In this document: positions 48,139 to 57,536 of the stretch, piece after piece
Numbering within the stretch: the first letter of the stretch is position 1
Layout of the letters: each line of letters opens with the position of its first letter
NCBI GenBank assembly: GCA_023404675.1
Contig: JAEYAW010000030.1
Location: 310,001-374,000 of the forward strand
Source of the DNA: Pseudomonadota bacterium
GTDB lineage: Bacteria > Pseudomonadota > Alphaproteobacteria > Rhizobiales > Xanthobacteraceae
Direction: 5' to 3'
DNA: 64,000 nt
The notes under the pieces: model-generated
What the model was told of the DNA's origin: nothing
Databases searched by the model: none
What the model saw: the letters and a program-made list of their open reading frames with translations, nothing else
Translations under genes and position numbers: made by a program

Positions 48139-49260
48139 ATGAAACCATCGAAACTCTTTGGCCTCACCGTCGCCGCCACCCTTGCCATGTCAGCGTCCGC
48201 CTTCGCGCAGGACATCAGCATCGCGGTCGCCGGCCCCATGACCGGCGGCGAATCCGCCTTCGGCCGGCAGATGAAGAACGGCGCCGATCAGGCCGTGGAA
48301 GACCTCAACGCCGCCGGCGGCGTGCTGGGCAAGAAGCTCGCTTTGAAGGTCGGCGACGATGCCTGCGATCCCAAGCAGGCGCGGTCCGTCGCCGAGAAGC
48401 TCGCCAGCGAGCGCGTGCCGTTCGTGGCCGGGCATTTCTGCTCGTCCTCGTCGATCCCCGCCTCCGAGGCCTACGCCGACGGCAACGTCCTGCAGATCAC
48501 CCCCGCCTCCACCAACCCGCTCTTCACCGAGCGCAAGATGTGGAACACGCTGCGCGTGTGCGGGCGCGACGATCAGCAGGGCCTCGTCGCCGCGCAGTAC
48601 ATCCTGAAGAACTTCAAGGACAAGAACGTCGCGATCCTCAACGACAAGACCACCTACGGAAAGGGCCTTGCCGACGAAACCAAGAAGGCGCTGAACGCGG
48701 CCGGCTTCAAGGAGAAGATGTTCGAGTCCTACAACAAGGGCGACAAGGACTTCAACTCCATCGTCTCCCGCCTGAAGCGCGACAATATCGATCTCGTCTA
48801 TGTCGGCGGCTACCATCAGGAAGCCGGCCTGATCCTGCGCCAGATGCGCGATCAGGGCCTCAAGACCATCCTGATGGCGGGCGACGCCATGAACGACAAG
48901 GAATTCGCCTCGATCACCGGCCCGCTGGCGGAAGGCACGCTGTTCACCTTCGGCCCCGATCCGCGCAACAAGCCGACCGCCAAGGCCATCGTGGAGAAGT
49001 TCAAGGCCAAGGGCATCGATCCGGAAGGCTACACGCTCTACACCTACGCCGCGATGCAGGTGTGGTCGCAGGCGGTCGGCAAGATCAACTCGACCGATCC
49101 GAAGAAGGTCGCCGCCGCCATCAAGGAGGGCGAGTGGGACACCGTGCTCGGCAAGATGGCGTTCGATGCCAAGGGCGACATCAAGGCGCTCGACTATGTC
49201 GTCTACAAGTGGGACGCCAAGGGTAACTACGCCGAGATCGACGCCGGCAAGGGCACCTGA
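48139..49260 (+). CDS. livK: Branched-chain amino acid ABC transporter substrate-binding protein
   Basis: A 373-residue periplasmic binding protein of the LivJ/LivK (Leu-binding) family. The signal peptide is residues 1-24 (ending ASAFA). The mature form starts QDISIAVAGPMTGGESAFG and contains ITPASTNPLFTE in the ligand pocket. GAGG precedes the ATG. The ligand is likely a branched-chain or other amino acid but may be different, as this family is broad. A strong terminator follows, ending the liv cluster. Confidence 0.93.
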   Translation: MKPSKLFGLTVAATLAMSASAFAQDISIAVAGPMTGGESAFGRQMKNGADQAVEDLNAAGGVLGKKLALKVGDDACDPKQARSVAEKLASERVPFVAGHFCSSSSIPASEAYADGNVLQITPASTNPLFTERKMWNTLRVCGRDDQQGLVAAQYILKNFKDKNVAILNDKTTYGKGLADETKKALNAAGFKEKMFESYNKGDKDFNSIVSRLKRDNIDLVYVGGYHQEAGLILRQMRDQGLKTILMAGDAMNDKEFASITGPLAEGTLFTFGPDPRNKPTAKAIVEKFKAKGIDPEGYTLYTYAAMQVWSQAVGKINSTDPKKVAAAIKEGEWDTVLGKMAFDAKGDIKALDYVVYKWDAKGNYAEIDAGKGT

Positions 49261-49284
49261 TTTTTCTTTCAACGTCGCAGGCAG

Positions 49285-49317
49285 AATGGCCGGGCTCGCC
49301 CCGGCCATTTTCTTTTT
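49285..49317 (+). terminator. Rho-independent terminator of the liv cluster
   Basis: AATGGCCGGG (49285-49294), 5-base loop, CCCGGCCATT (49300-49309), then TTCTTTTT. Perfect 10-bp stem. Confidence 0.92.
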
Positions 49318-49336
49318 GAAGCGATCTAGCGATGGT

Positions 49337-49414
49337 GCCCGCATGCAGCGCAGCGGAATGCGGGACAATGTCGTGCGGAGCCCCGGATTGCGCTTCGCTT
49401 CATCCGGGCTACGG
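49337..49414. repeat. Dispersed repeat, family C
   Basis: GCCCGCATGCAGCGCAGCGG at one end and CATCCGGGCTACGGA at the other, like the copy at 14475-14553. It lies between the liv terminator and the peptidase gene. Confidence 0.7.
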
Positions 49415-49529
49415 ATTTTTTTGCCGCATCACCGACGGCACCATCGCCGGATGGGCCACATGCCGTTCGCGCATCTGGCCGACGCGGCAAGTCTCTGGCA
49501 TGAGCGTTCGCACGAACCCGGAGGACACG

Positions 49530-50531
49530 ATGCAAAATCTTCTCACTGACATCGCGGGCGTGCGCGTCGGCCACGCCGAAGACCAGAAAGTCGCCACCGG
49601 CGTCACCGCTATCGTGTTCGACGAGCCGGCGGTCGCCTCCGTCGACGTGCGCGGCGGCGGGCCGGGCACCCGCGACGAGGTGATGCTCGATCCCGTCAAC
49701 ACCGTGGAGCGCATCGACGCCATCGCGCTCAGCGGCGGCTCCGCGCTCGGGCTCGACGCGGGCGGCGGCGTACAGGCCTGGCTTGCCGAACAGGGACGCG
49801 GCCTGCGCATCCGCGAGGCGCTGGTCCCCATCGTGCCGGGCGCGATCTGCTTCGATCTGCTGAACGGCGGCGACAAGAACTGGGGCCGCTTTCCGCCCTA
49901 TCGCGATCTCGGCTATGCGGCGGCGGCGAGCGCCGCGCCCGGCCCGTTCGCGCTCGGCACCGCCGGCGCTGGCTATGGCGCGACCACCTCGATCCTCAAG
50001 GGCGGCCTCGGCTCGGCCTCCGCGAAAACCCGCGACGGCGTGAGCGTGGCGGCGCTGGCGGTGGTCAATCCGGTCGGCAGCACCAATGTCGGCGACGGGC
50101 CGTGGTTCTGGGCGGCTCCCTTCGAGCAGAACGGCGAGTTCGGCGGACGCGGCCTGCCGCCGTCGTTCACGCCGCAGATGCTGTCGATGCGCCTCAAGGG
50201 CGCGGCGGCGATGACGGCGACCGAGAACACCACGCTGGCGGTGGTCGTCACCGACGCCATCCTCACCAAGGCGCAGGCGCGCCGTCTGGCGATCATCGCC
50301 AACACCGGCTTCGCCCGCGCGATCTATCCGGTCCACGCGCCTTCCGATGGCGACATCGTGTTCGCCGCCGCCACCTGCAGGCAGCCGGTCGATCCGCTGC
50401 TGGGACTGACCGAACTCGGCGCGCTCGCCGCCAACACGCTGTCGCGGGCCATCGCGCGCGGCGTCTTTGAGGCGCGCGCGCTTCCCTTCCCCGGCGCATT
50501 GCCGGACTGGACGAGCAAATTCGACAGGTAG
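49530..50531 (+). CDS. P1 family peptidase (DmpA/ThnT type)
   Basis: A 333-residue N-terminal-nucleophile hydrolase of the P1 (S58/DmpA) family: aminopeptidases, amidases or pantetheine hydrolases that split themselves into two chains. Family marks are TDIAGVRVGHAED near the start, ALSGGSALGLDAGGGVQAWL (about 69-88), the GAGYGATTSILKGGLGSAS stretch and the ENTTLAVVVTDA segment (about residue 230). Relatives such as ThnT cleave before a Thr at such an Asn-Thr site. GGAGG stands before this ATG; an in-frame ATG at 49500 is less likely. Substrate unknown. Confidence 0.85.
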   Translation: MQNLLTDIAGVRVGHAEDQKVATGVTAIVFDEPAVASVDVRGGGPGTRDEVMLDPVNTVERIDAIALSGGSALGLDAGGGVQAWLAEQGRGLRIREALVPIVPGAICFDLLNGGDKNWGRFPPYRDLGYAAAASAAPGPFALGTAGAGYGATTSILKGGLGSASAKTRDGVSVAALAVVNPVGSTNVGDGPWFWAAPFEQNGEFGGRGLPPSFTPQMLSMRLKGAAAMTATENTTLAVVVTDAILTKAQARRLAIIANTGFARAIYPVHAPSDGDIVFAAATCRQPVDPLLGLTELGALAANTLSRAIARGVFEARALPFPGALPDWTSKFDR

Positions 50532-50622
50532 CTTTTCCTGAAGCGGTGTCGTGATGGCGCCTGAAACTCTCATCGCGCCCCAACGTTGTCAGAGCCACGA
50601 ACGCCTGCAACGCTGGAGCGCC

Positions 50623-50817
50623 ATGCCGTCCACCGCGATCAGAAGCATCTTCTACGATCCCGACCGGCAGCGGCTGTGGGTGACGTTCATCACCGGCCGC
50701 CGCTACGTCTACGAGAGCGTGCCGCCGGATGTGTTCGCCGCGTTCACGCAGGCATCCTCACGCGGGATCTTTTTCAACACAGAGATCCGGGACCGCTACA
50801 GCTATCGCGAAGTCTAG
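50623..50817 (+). CDS. KTSC domain-containing protein
   Basis: A 64-residue protein consisting of a single KTSC domain, a small fold often fused to lysyl-tRNA synthetase or ribonuclease-like proteins and of unproven function. Marks are STAIRSIFYDPDRQRLWVTF at the N-terminus, GRRYVYESVPPDVF in the middle and FNTEIRDRYSYR at the end. GGAG precedes the ATG; the frame is open further upstream (50551) but without family match. It overlaps the end of the convergent thiolase-like gene by 4 bp. Confidence 0.85.
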   Translation: MPSTAIRSIFYDPDRQRLWVTFITGRRYVYESVPPDVFAAFTQASSRGIFFNTEIRDRYSYREV

Positions 50818-52331
50818 GCGGCCCGCCACTCCAGCAAGCCATCATCCGCACGGCGGATCGGCCCTCCTGCGCCGATCGGCGTGCGCTCCATGTCCGTGAG
50901 CCGGGCGAGCGTCGCCGCGTCGTCGGCCCGCACCCGGGCGAGCGTACGCGCGCGATCTTCCGTGCGCAGCATGACGACGCCGTGCTCCACCTCGCCCTTG
51001 CGGCCATAGATCACCGTAAAACTTTCCACGATGCCGGAGCCCGATGCCTCCGTGACGATCGGCGGCACCTCGCCGCGCCGCGCGTCGGCCTTCTCCTGCA
51101 CGCTGACATCCTGCGACAGCGCAACCTCCGGCACATCGCGCGCAAGAATCAGCGCATGATGCTTGGTGACGTATTCGCCCTGCCCGTACAGCAGGCCGAG
51201 CTTCGCGCCCGCGCGGATGCGGCGCACCATGGCGCAGGCCGCATGCGCCATATAGGCGTTCAGCGGCGCGCCGAAGAACGTGAGCCCGCCGGTCACGGTC
51301 GGCTGCACGTCCTCGCCGTAGCCGAGCGTGCGCCGCGCCATCTTCGGCACGCAGGGAAAGCAGCTGTAGAGTTCGACCGCATCGAACGCGGCGCGGCCGC
51401 CCGCCATGCGCGCGACCGTTTCGAGCACCTCGTTCTGCGCGTGGCTCTCGTGATACTGGTCGCGATGCAGATAGTCGCGCGGCTCGACCGCCGACGCACC
51501 GCCTCGGATATGGACGATCTTGTCGTCCGAAATTCCCGCCGCCCGCGCCTTCGCCAGCGAAGTGACGACAATCGCCGCGCCCTGATTGACCGACGGATTG
51601 GCCACCATCAGTTTGGTATAAGGCCACGCGATGAGACGATTGTCAGGCGTCGGCGTTGTGATCTCCTCCGGCGGTACGACGCGTGTCAGCCACGCCATCG
51701 GATTGGCGGCGGCGGCCTGCGAGTAGCGCGACCACAGCACGCCGGACTCCGCCAGCGCCGCGCGCGGCGTCTGCCCCCAATGCGCGGCGGAGGCGGCTTC
51801 ATAGAACGGGTAGACCGTGATCGGCCGCGCCACACCGAGCGCGCGCGCCATCGCGCTCTGGAAATCCGCGCCACGCTTGGGCGCGGGCACGTCGTGCGCG
51901 AACGGCGTCCACGGCAGTTCGATGCCAGCCCGCTCCGCCTTGGTCGCCGTGCTCTGCGCCTCCGCGCCGACGATGGCCGCGACGTGACTCTCGCCGCGCG
52001 CGATCCGCAGCGCCGCCTCGTGAATGTAGCGCACCGGGCTCTCGCCGCCGACCGGGCCGTAATACGCCCGCGCCGGCGTGATGCCGAGGCGCGCGCAGAG
52101 CTGCTGTTCGGGATCGCGATAGCGCCAGCTCAGGAAATTGATGACGTCCAGCGAATCGAGATCGGCGATCAGAGCGCCGCCCGCGTCGCGCTCGGCATGG
52201 CGCAGCGCCGCCTCCATCAGCGCCAGCGGCTCAAGCCCGGCCGCGATGTCCTTCGGGTGGTCGGCCATCTCGCCGACACCGACGATGACGGGAGTGCGCT
52301 CGGGCGGAAGCGGAAGCAAATCTCGCGACAT
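50814..52331 (-). CDS. Thiolase-like protein (acetyl-CoA acetyltransferase family, type 1-like)
   Basis: A 505-residue protein of the thiolase superfamily, of the kind seen as 'acetyl-CoA acetyltransferase' next to beta-oxidation genes. The fold is recognisable (PVIVGVGEMADHP, VNQGAAIVVTSLAKA, ALNAYMAHAACAMVRR). The usual nucleophilic Cys region is replaced by GPVGGESPVRYIHEA, and the His of the HDCF motif appears as YSCF. These losses argue against ordinary thiolysis. A C-terminal extension (about 400-505) is OB-like. The start MSRDLLPLPPERT is chosen by family. It is divergent from the BVMO gene. Confidence 0.75.
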   Translation of the reverse strand: MSRDLLPLPPERTPVIVGVGEMADHPKDIAAGLEPLALMEAALRHAERDAGGALIADLDSLDVINFLSWRYRDPEQQLCARLGITPARAYYGPVGGESPVRYIHEAALRIARGESHVAAIVGAEAQSTATKAERAGIELPWTPFAHDVPAPKRGADFQSAMARALGVARPITVYPFYEAASAAHWGQTPRAALAESGVLWSRYSQAAAANPMAWLTRVVPPEEITTPTPDNRLIAWPYTKLMVANPSVNQGAAIVVTSLAKARAAGISDDKIVHIRGGASAVEPRDYLHRDQYHESHAQNEVLETVARMAGGRAAFDAVELYSCFPCVPKMARRTLGYGEDVQPTVTGGLTFFGAPLNAYMAHAACAMVRRIRAGAKLGLLYGQGEYVTKHHALILARDVPEVALSQDVSVQEKADARRGEVPPIVTEASGSGIVESFTVIYGRKGEVEHGVVMLRTEDRARTLARVRADDAATLARLTDMERTPIGAGGPIRRADDGLLEWRAA

Positions 52332-52425
52332 GGAATGAACGATCTCTTTTCTTGTTATGCTGCTCGCGCAGGCCCATATCAACGAGCCCGTCTGTTTCCT
52401 CTGTTTCTTGCGCTGACACGCTAAA

Positions 52426-52468
52426 GCATTTTCCGGCGACGTGGGAACCGGGTCCCCGCAAAAAATGC
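52426..52468. repeat. Dispersed imperfect palindrome, family B
   Basis: GCATTTT (52426-52432) and AAAATGC (52462-52468) pair around a core GTGGGAACCGGGTCC. It lies in the 264-bp space between the divergent thiolase-like and monooxygenase genes. Confidence 0.75.
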
Positions 52469-52595
52469 GATCGGGAAAAGCCATCCGGGGCACGCCCCAT
52501 CCGACATCCAACGCACGCGCGCATGACGCTTGCGCTCGGGGCACAACTGGGGCAACGCTGCGTCAAACGATAAAAACAATCAGGGAAGAAACGCG

Positions 52596-54272
52596 ATGCC
52601 CGCGAACGCGATTGCGGCCGGCACCGGCGCCGGACCGTCTGCATCTGTCGAAGACTTCGATATCATCGTCGTCGGCGCCGGCTTCGGCGGCCTGTATGCG
52701 CTCCACCGTCTGCGCGGTCTCGGATTCAGCGTGCGCGTCTACGAACAGGGCGCTGGCGTCGGCGGAACCTGGTACTGGAACCGTTATCCCGGCGCGCGCT
52801 GCGACGTCGAGAGCATGCAGTACTCCTACTCCTTCTCGGACGACTTGCAGCAGGAATGGGACTGGAGCGAGAAATACGCGCCGCAGCCGGAGATTCTCGC
52901 CTACGCCAACCACGTCGCCGACCGCTTCGATCTGCGCCGCGACATCCGGTTTGAAACCACAGTCAACGCGATGGCATTCGATGACGCCACCGCGCGCTGG
53001 ACGGTGACGATGGCCGATGGCGCGCGGGCGCAGGCGCGCTTCGTCATTCTCGCCACCGGATGTCTGTCGAATGCGCGCATGCCCGATATCGCGGGGCGCG
53101 ACAGCTTTCGCGGCCGCGTGTTCCACACCGGCCACTGGCCGCACGCGCCGGTGAGTTTCGCGAACGAGCGCGTGGCGGTGATCGGCACCGGCTCCTCGGC
53201 GATTCAGTCGATCCCGCTGATCGCGCAGGAGGCGAACCATCTCACGGTGTTCCAGCGCACGCCCAACTTCTCGGTGCCCGCCCGCAACGAACCGCTCACC
53301 GCGGAAGAACGGCGATGGTGGCGCGCGAACTATCCCGAGATGCGCCGCCGCGCCCGCGAGGAGATGCGCAACGGCATCGTCACCGACCTTCCCGATCGCG
53401 GCGCGCTGGACGATGGCGAGGATGACCGCACGCGGCGCTATCAGGCGCGCTGGGATCGCGGCGGCATCACCTTCATGTCCGCCTACAACAATCTCGTTCT
53501 GGACCGCGCCGCCAACGAGACCGCGGCGCAGTTCATCCGCCAGAAAATCTCGGAGATCGTGACCGATCCGCAGATCGCGCGAAAGCTGCAGCCGACCGAT
53601 CATCCGGTCGGCTCCAAGCGCATCTGCGTGGACACGGATTATTACGCCACGTTCAACCGGCCGAACGTCAGCCTCGTCGATGTCCGGGACAATCCGATCG
53701 AGCGCATCACGGCGCATGGCATCCGGGCGGGCGGGCAGGATCACGTTTTCGATTCCATCGTGTTCGCCACCGGCTTCGACGCCATGACCGGCTCGGTCGC
53801 CAAGATCGACATCCGGGGCGTCGGCGGACAGACGCTGAACCAGAAATGGGCGGACGGCCCGCGCACCTATCTCGGGCTGATGAGCGCGGGATTTCCGAAC
53901 CTGTTCACGATCACCGGACCGGGCAGCCCCTCGGTGCTCAGCAACATGATCCTGGCGATCGAGCAGCACGTGGACTGGATCACCGGTTGCCTCGATCACA
54001 TGCGCCGCCACGGGCTGAGCCGGATCGAGGCCGCAGTCCCGGCCGAGGACCGGTGGGTCGCCCATGTTAACGAGGTGGCGAGCGGCACGCTCTTTCCACA
54101 GGCCAACTCCTGGTACATGGGCGCGAACATTCCCGGCAAGCCGCGCATCTTCATGCCCTATGTCGGCGGCGTCTGGAGCTACCGGAAAATCTGCGATGAG
54201 GTGGCCGCCAGCGGCTATGACGGCTTCGTCCTGAGTGGGACCGCAGGCGCGGCGAACGCTGCGGCCGGCTGA
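52596..54272 (+). CDS. Flavin-dependent Baeyer-Villiger-type monooxygenase
   Basis: A 558-residue NADPH/FAD-dependent monooxygenase of the cyclohexanone monooxygenase type, which turns ketones into esters or lactones. The FAD loop is GAGFGG (about 27-32). The Baeyer-Villiger fingerprint FRGRVFHTGHWP (about 170-181) fits FxGxxxHxxxW. The NADPH loop is GTGSSAIQ, and FATGFD is the late ATG motif. AGGGAAG precedes the ATG. Substrate unknown; hydroxyacetophenone, cyclic ketones or steroids are known substrates in the family. The neighbours suggest breakdown through CoA esters. Confidence 0.92.
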   Translation: MPANAIAAGTGAGPSASVEDFDIIVVGAGFGGLYALHRLRGLGFSVRVYEQGAGVGGTWYWNRYPGARCDVESMQYSYSFSDDLQQEWDWSEKYAPQPEILAYANHVADRFDLRRDIRFETTVNAMAFDDATARWTVTMADGARAQARFVILATGCLSNARMPDIAGRDSFRGRVFHTGHWPHAPVSFANERVAVIGTGSSAIQSIPLIAQEANHLTVFQRTPNFSVPARNEPLTAEERRWWRANYPEMRRRAREEMRNGIVTDLPDRGALDDGEDDRTRRYQARWDRGGITFMSAYNNLVLDRAANETAAQFIRQKISEIVTDPQIARKLQPTDHPVGSKRICVDTDYYATFNRPNVSLVDVRDNPIERITAHGIRAGGQDHVFDSIVFATGFDAMTGSVAKIDIRGVGGQTLNQKWADGPRTYLGLMSAGFPNLFTITGPGSPSVLSNMILAIEQHVDWITGCLDHMRRHGLSRIEAAVPAEDRWVAHVNEVASGTLFPQANSWYMGANIPGKPRIFMPYVGGVWSYRKICDEVAASGYDGFVLSGTAGAANAAAG

Positions 54273-54415
54273 CCGCAGACCACCTGCGTCCGCAACGCTC
54301 TTGCGAAGCAGCGAAACCTGATGCAAGTCCTGAAGAGTGAATTATTCTGGCCCCATCGCCGGAATAAGAGGATCGCGCCACAAACCGCGCGATCCGCAGA
54401 AGGACTTTCCGCAAG

Positions 54416-55189
54416 GTGGCCAGCAAACCGGTCGTCGGCATCATCGCCAATCCGCACGTGATCGAAGGGCGGTTCGCGGTCCAGGGGGCTGGCGAACGCA
54501 ACCTGCGCGCGATCAAGGACGTGGCGGATGCCCTGCCCCTGATCTTCGCGGGCCAGCCGGATTCAACCGACATCGAGGCTTTGCTCGATGCGGTCGACGG
54601 CGTGCTGCTCACCGGCGCGCGCGCCAACGTTCATCCCTCCCGCTTCGGCGTCGAACCGCACAAGGCACACGAGCCCTACGACGTGGACCGCGACACCGTG
54701 GCGCTGGCGCTGTCGGAAGCCTGCGTCGCGCGCGGAATCCCGCTGTTCGGCATCTGCCGGGGACTGCAGGAAATGAACGTCGCCTTCGGCGGCACGCTGC
54801 ACCCGGAAATCCGCGAGATTCCCGGCCGCATGAACCACCGCATGCCCCGGCTCGAAACCGGCGAGATCCATCCCGACGTCGCGGTCGTGTTCGCGGACCG
54901 GCACGACGTGCAGCTCACGCCCGGCGGCATCATGGCCAATCTCTACGGCCGCGACGTCATCCGCGTGAACTCGCTGCACGGCCAGGGCATTCTCGAACCC
55001 GGCCCGCGCGTGACGGTGGAAGGCATCGCGGAGGACGGCACCATCGAGGCGATCAGCATCGCCGATGCGCCCGCCTTCGCGCTCGGCGTGCAGTGGCATG
55101 CCGAATTCGATCCGCAGACCAACCCGATCAACCGGGCGCTGTTCCTCGCCTTCGGGCAGGCGGTGGCGAACTACGCGCGGGCGAAGTAG
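54416..55189 (+). CDS. Class I glutamine amidotransferase-type hydrolase (PuuD-like)
   Basis: A 257-residue enzyme of the gamma-glutamyl-gamma-aminobutyrate hydrolase (PuuD) family, class I amidotransferase fold. The nucleophile Cys is in FGICRGLQ (about residue 119), and the His-Glu pair in GVQWHAEFDP (about 225). The start is GTG with AGAAGGA about 10 bases before it. In E. coli PuuD frees GABA in putrescine breakdown, but other substrates are known. No puu or ordW genes are adjacent, so the role is open. Confidence 0.85.
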   Translation: MASKPVVGIIANPHVIEGRFAVQGAGERNLRAIKDVADALPLIFAGQPDSTDIEALLDAVDGVLLTGARANVHPSRFGVEPHKAHEPYDVDRDTVALALSEACVARGIPLFGICRGLQEMNVAFGGTLHPEIREIPGRMNHRMPRLETGEIHPDVAVVFADRHDVQLTPGGIMANLYGRDVIRVNSLHGQGILEPGPRVTVEGIAEDGTIEAISIADAPAFALGVQWHAEFDPQTNPINRALFLAFGQAVANYARAK

Positions 55190-55224
55190 CTGGGCCAGGT
55201 CAGGCAGCGAGGGTGAAAGGCACA

Positions 55225-55247
55225 AGGCCTCTCGAATGGAGAGGCCT
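55225..55247. terminator. Possible terminator hairpin between convergent genes
   Basis: AGGCCTCTC (55225-55233) and GAGAGGCCT (55239-55247) pair perfectly around 5 bases. It lacks a clear T run, so it may instead be a degenerate piece of an intergenic repeat. Confidence 0.45.
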
Positions 55248-55343
55248 CTTCGCCCGAATTGCTCCGCAGTCCGACCTTCCCCGGCGGGCCGAGTAAGAAC
55301 CGGAGACCTCTTCGCGCCCTGACGTGCCCGGGCTGCGCTGCTT

Positions 55344-56216
55344 CTAGGCCCGCAGTTTCTTGTCCTTCTCGTTCTGCGCCACGATGGATTCGCGGGCGCG
55401 GGTCCAGTCGTCGTCGCTCCAGTCGCGCAGCTGATAGAAGTTGCCGCCCATCGCCAGCGCCTGCGCGCCGTCCATGGCGATGGTCTCTCCCGAAATCCAG
55501 TCGCAGCCGCCGGAGATCAGGAAGGTCGCGACGTTCTGCAGTTCCTCCATCGTCCCGACCCGGCCCATCGGGTTGACCGCCCGCGTGCGCGCGCCCGCCT
55601 CGTCGCCGGGCTTGATGCGTTTGCTCATGCCCTCGGTCGGGATTTCGCCCGGCGCGATGGTGTTGAGGCGGATGCCGTATCTGCCCCACTCCGTCGCCAG
55701 CGACATGGTCATGGCGTGGATTGCCGACTTGCTCATGGTGGAGGGCACCACGTAGGGGCTGCCGTTGCGCACCCATGTGGTGGTGATCGACACCACGTTG
55801 CCGCGATGACCACCCGCGATCCAGCGCTTGCCGACGGCGTGGGTGACGTAGAACGTGCCGCGCATCACGATGTTGGCGACGGCGTCGAAGCCGCGCGGCG
55901 ACAGCTCCTCGGTCCGGGAAATGAAGTTACCTGCCGCGTTGTTGATCAGGTCGGTGAGCGGGCCGCTCTCGAAGATGGTCTCGACCAGATGGTCCACCGC
56001 GCCCGAATCGCGGATGTCGAGACCGTGCGCGACCACCTTGCCGCCGTGCTTTTTCATCAGTTCGTCGGCGGTTTCGTCGCAGACGATCTTGCGGCGGCCG
56101 CAGATATGCACCTCCGCGCCAAGGCTCAGGAACTTCTCGGCCATCGCCTTGCCGAGGCCGGTTCCGCCTCCGGTAATGAGGATTTTGCGGCCCGCCAGCA
56201 GGTTCTCGGTAAACAT
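55344..56216 (-). CDS. SDR family oxidoreductase, 2,4-dienoyl-CoA reductase-like
   Basis: A 290-residue short-chain dehydrogenase resembling 2,4-dienoyl-CoA reductase, which removes double bonds of unsaturated acyl-CoAs with NADPH. The cofactor loop is ITGGGTGLGKAM (about 15-26) and NNAAGNF (about 92-98) follows, both exactly of the dienoyl-CoA-reductase form. The usual YxxxK is changed: Ser stands where Tyr normally stands (PSTMSKSAI), as in that subfamily. GGGAGGGAAG precedes the ATG. It is divergent from the crotonase gene across 345 bp. Confidence 0.85.
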   Translation of the reverse strand: MFTENLLAGRKILITGGGTGLGKAMAEKFLSLGAEVHICGRRKIVCDETADELMKKHGGKVVAHGLDIRDSGAVDHLVETIFESGPLTDLINNAAGNFISRTEELSPRGFDAVANIVMRGTFYVTHAVGKRWIAGGHRGNVVSITTTWVRNGSPYVVPSTMSKSAIHAMTMSLATEWGRYGIRLNTIAPGEIPTEGMSKRIKPGDEAGARTRAVNPMGRVGTMEELQNVATFLISGGCDWISGETIAMDGAQALAMGGNFYQLRDWSDDDWTRARESIVAQNEKDKKLRA

Positions 56217-56387
56217 GTCTTCCCTCCCGAAATTTTGCTTAGTTAGTTGTTTGATTAACTGCTCCGAATATGCTCTGTAAAGCCCGGCGACGCGGATTGG
56301 GTTCTCCACCCGGCGCGCACCGGCCGCCTGCCCCCTCCCGCCAGGGACGGTCCGCAGGCAGCACCAAGACCGAAAAGGCCATGCTCA

Positions 56388-56544
56388 AACGGCCCAAGTC
56401 TAGGGAAGAACGTCGCCCGGGCAGGCAGCGGAACACGTTGCGCTCTGGCACGGATAAAGCGGAGACCCGCAACACAGGTTCGCAAACGACGGACATGTGT
56501 TGAACGGTCCAAGCAAGAACGGTCCAAGTCTAGGGAAGAACGTC
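56388..56544. repeat. Direct repeat pair of 27 bp in the intergenic leader
   Basis: AACGGCCCAAGTCTAGGGAA... at 56388-56414 recurs at 56518-56544 with one change over 27 bp. An extra short AACGGTCCAAG stands at 56503-56513. CAACACA (56470-56476) and TGTGTTG (56496-56502) form a 7-bp inverted repeat with a 19-base spacer, a possible operator. The 345-bp divergent gap between the SDR and crotonase genes holds no other recognised feature. Confidence 0.7.
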
Positions 56545-56561
56545 CAGGGAAGGAAATCGGA

Positions 56562-57377
56562 ATGAACGACCGCATCACGGTCTCGATGACGGGCGGCATT
56601 GCCGATGTCCGTCTCGTTCGTGCGGACAAGATGAACGCGCTCGACGCCGCCATGTTCGCGGCGCTGGTCGAGACCTCGGCGAAGCTGGCCAACGAGCCCG
56701 GCCTGCGGGCCGTCGTGCTGTCCGGCGAAGGCCGCGCCTTCTGTGCCGGCCTCGACATGGGCCGTTTCGCGGGCATGGCGGAAAAAGGCGGCGACGGGCG
56801 GCCGGACGGCGATCTGCGCGACCTCGCCAAACGCACCCATGGCCTGACCAACGATCCGCAGCAGGCGGTGTGGGGCTGGCGTCAGCTTCCCGTGCCGGTG
56901 ATCGCGGCGGTGCACGGCGTCGCGTTCGGCGGCGGATTCCAGCTCGCGCTCGGCGCGGACATGCGGTTCCTCAGCCCCGATGCAAGAATGTCGATCATGG
57001 AAATCAAGTGGGGCCTCGTGCCGGACATGGCGGGCACCCCGATTCTGGCGCGCCTCGTGCGCGACGACATCCTGCGCGACCTCACCTTCACTGGCCGGAT
57101 CTTTTCCGCGCAGGAGGCGATGAGTTACGGCCTCGCCACCCGGATCTGCGACGACCCGCACGCCGCGGCGATGGAAGCGGCCCGCGAGATCGCGGGCAAG
57201 AGCCCGGACGCGATCCGCGCCTGCAAGCGCCTGCTCAATGCGCTCGGCGGCGATCCGGCCCCGGCCCTGCTCGCCGAATCGGTGGAACAGGCCAAGCTGC
57301 TGGGCGCGCCGAACCAGACCGAATCCGTGCGCGCCAACATCGAGAAGCGCGCGCCGAATTTCACCGACGCGGCCTGA
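56562..57377 (+). CDS. Crotonase/enoyl-CoA hydratase family protein
   Basis: A 271-residue crotonase. The oxyanion segments are EGRAFCAGLDMG (about 55-66) and HGVAFGGGFQLALGADM (about 115-131). The segment KWGLVPDMAG has Asp where the hydratase catalytic Glu normally stands, so isomerase or another crotonase reaction may be more likely. GGAAGGAA precedes the ATG. Differs clearly from the crotonase at 17232. It probably acts with the acyl-CoA synthetase 159 bp downstream. Confidence 0.86.
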   Translation: MNDRITVSMTGGIADVRLVRADKMNALDAAMFAALVETSAKLANEPGLRAVVLSGEGRAFCAGLDMGRFAGMAEKGGDGRPDGDLRDLAKRTHGLTNDPQQAVWGWRQLPVPVIAAVHGVAFGGGFQLALGADMRFLSPDARMSIMEIKWGLVPDMAGTPILARLVRDDILRDLTFTGRIFSAQEAMSYGLATRICDDPHAAAMEAAREIAGKSPDAIRACKRLLNALGGDPAPALLAESVEQAKLLGAPNQTESVRANIEKRAPNFTDAA

Positions 57378-57536
57378 TATCCCGGATCGCGCGCCGCGCA
57401 ATCCGAACTGTCAGGGATCAATATTTCGCCGGGCGGTCTCCCCGCCCGGCATGCGGCCATGCATCCGTCGTGGCTTGCGAACGCCTCCGGAACGGCCTTC
57501 AAGAGCCGTAACAGAACAAAATGACAGGGAGGGACC

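Noticed and set aside
49332..49529. Upstream extension of the P1 peptidase frame.
   Set aside because: It runs through a family C repeat, and the GGAGG before 49530 marks the likely start.
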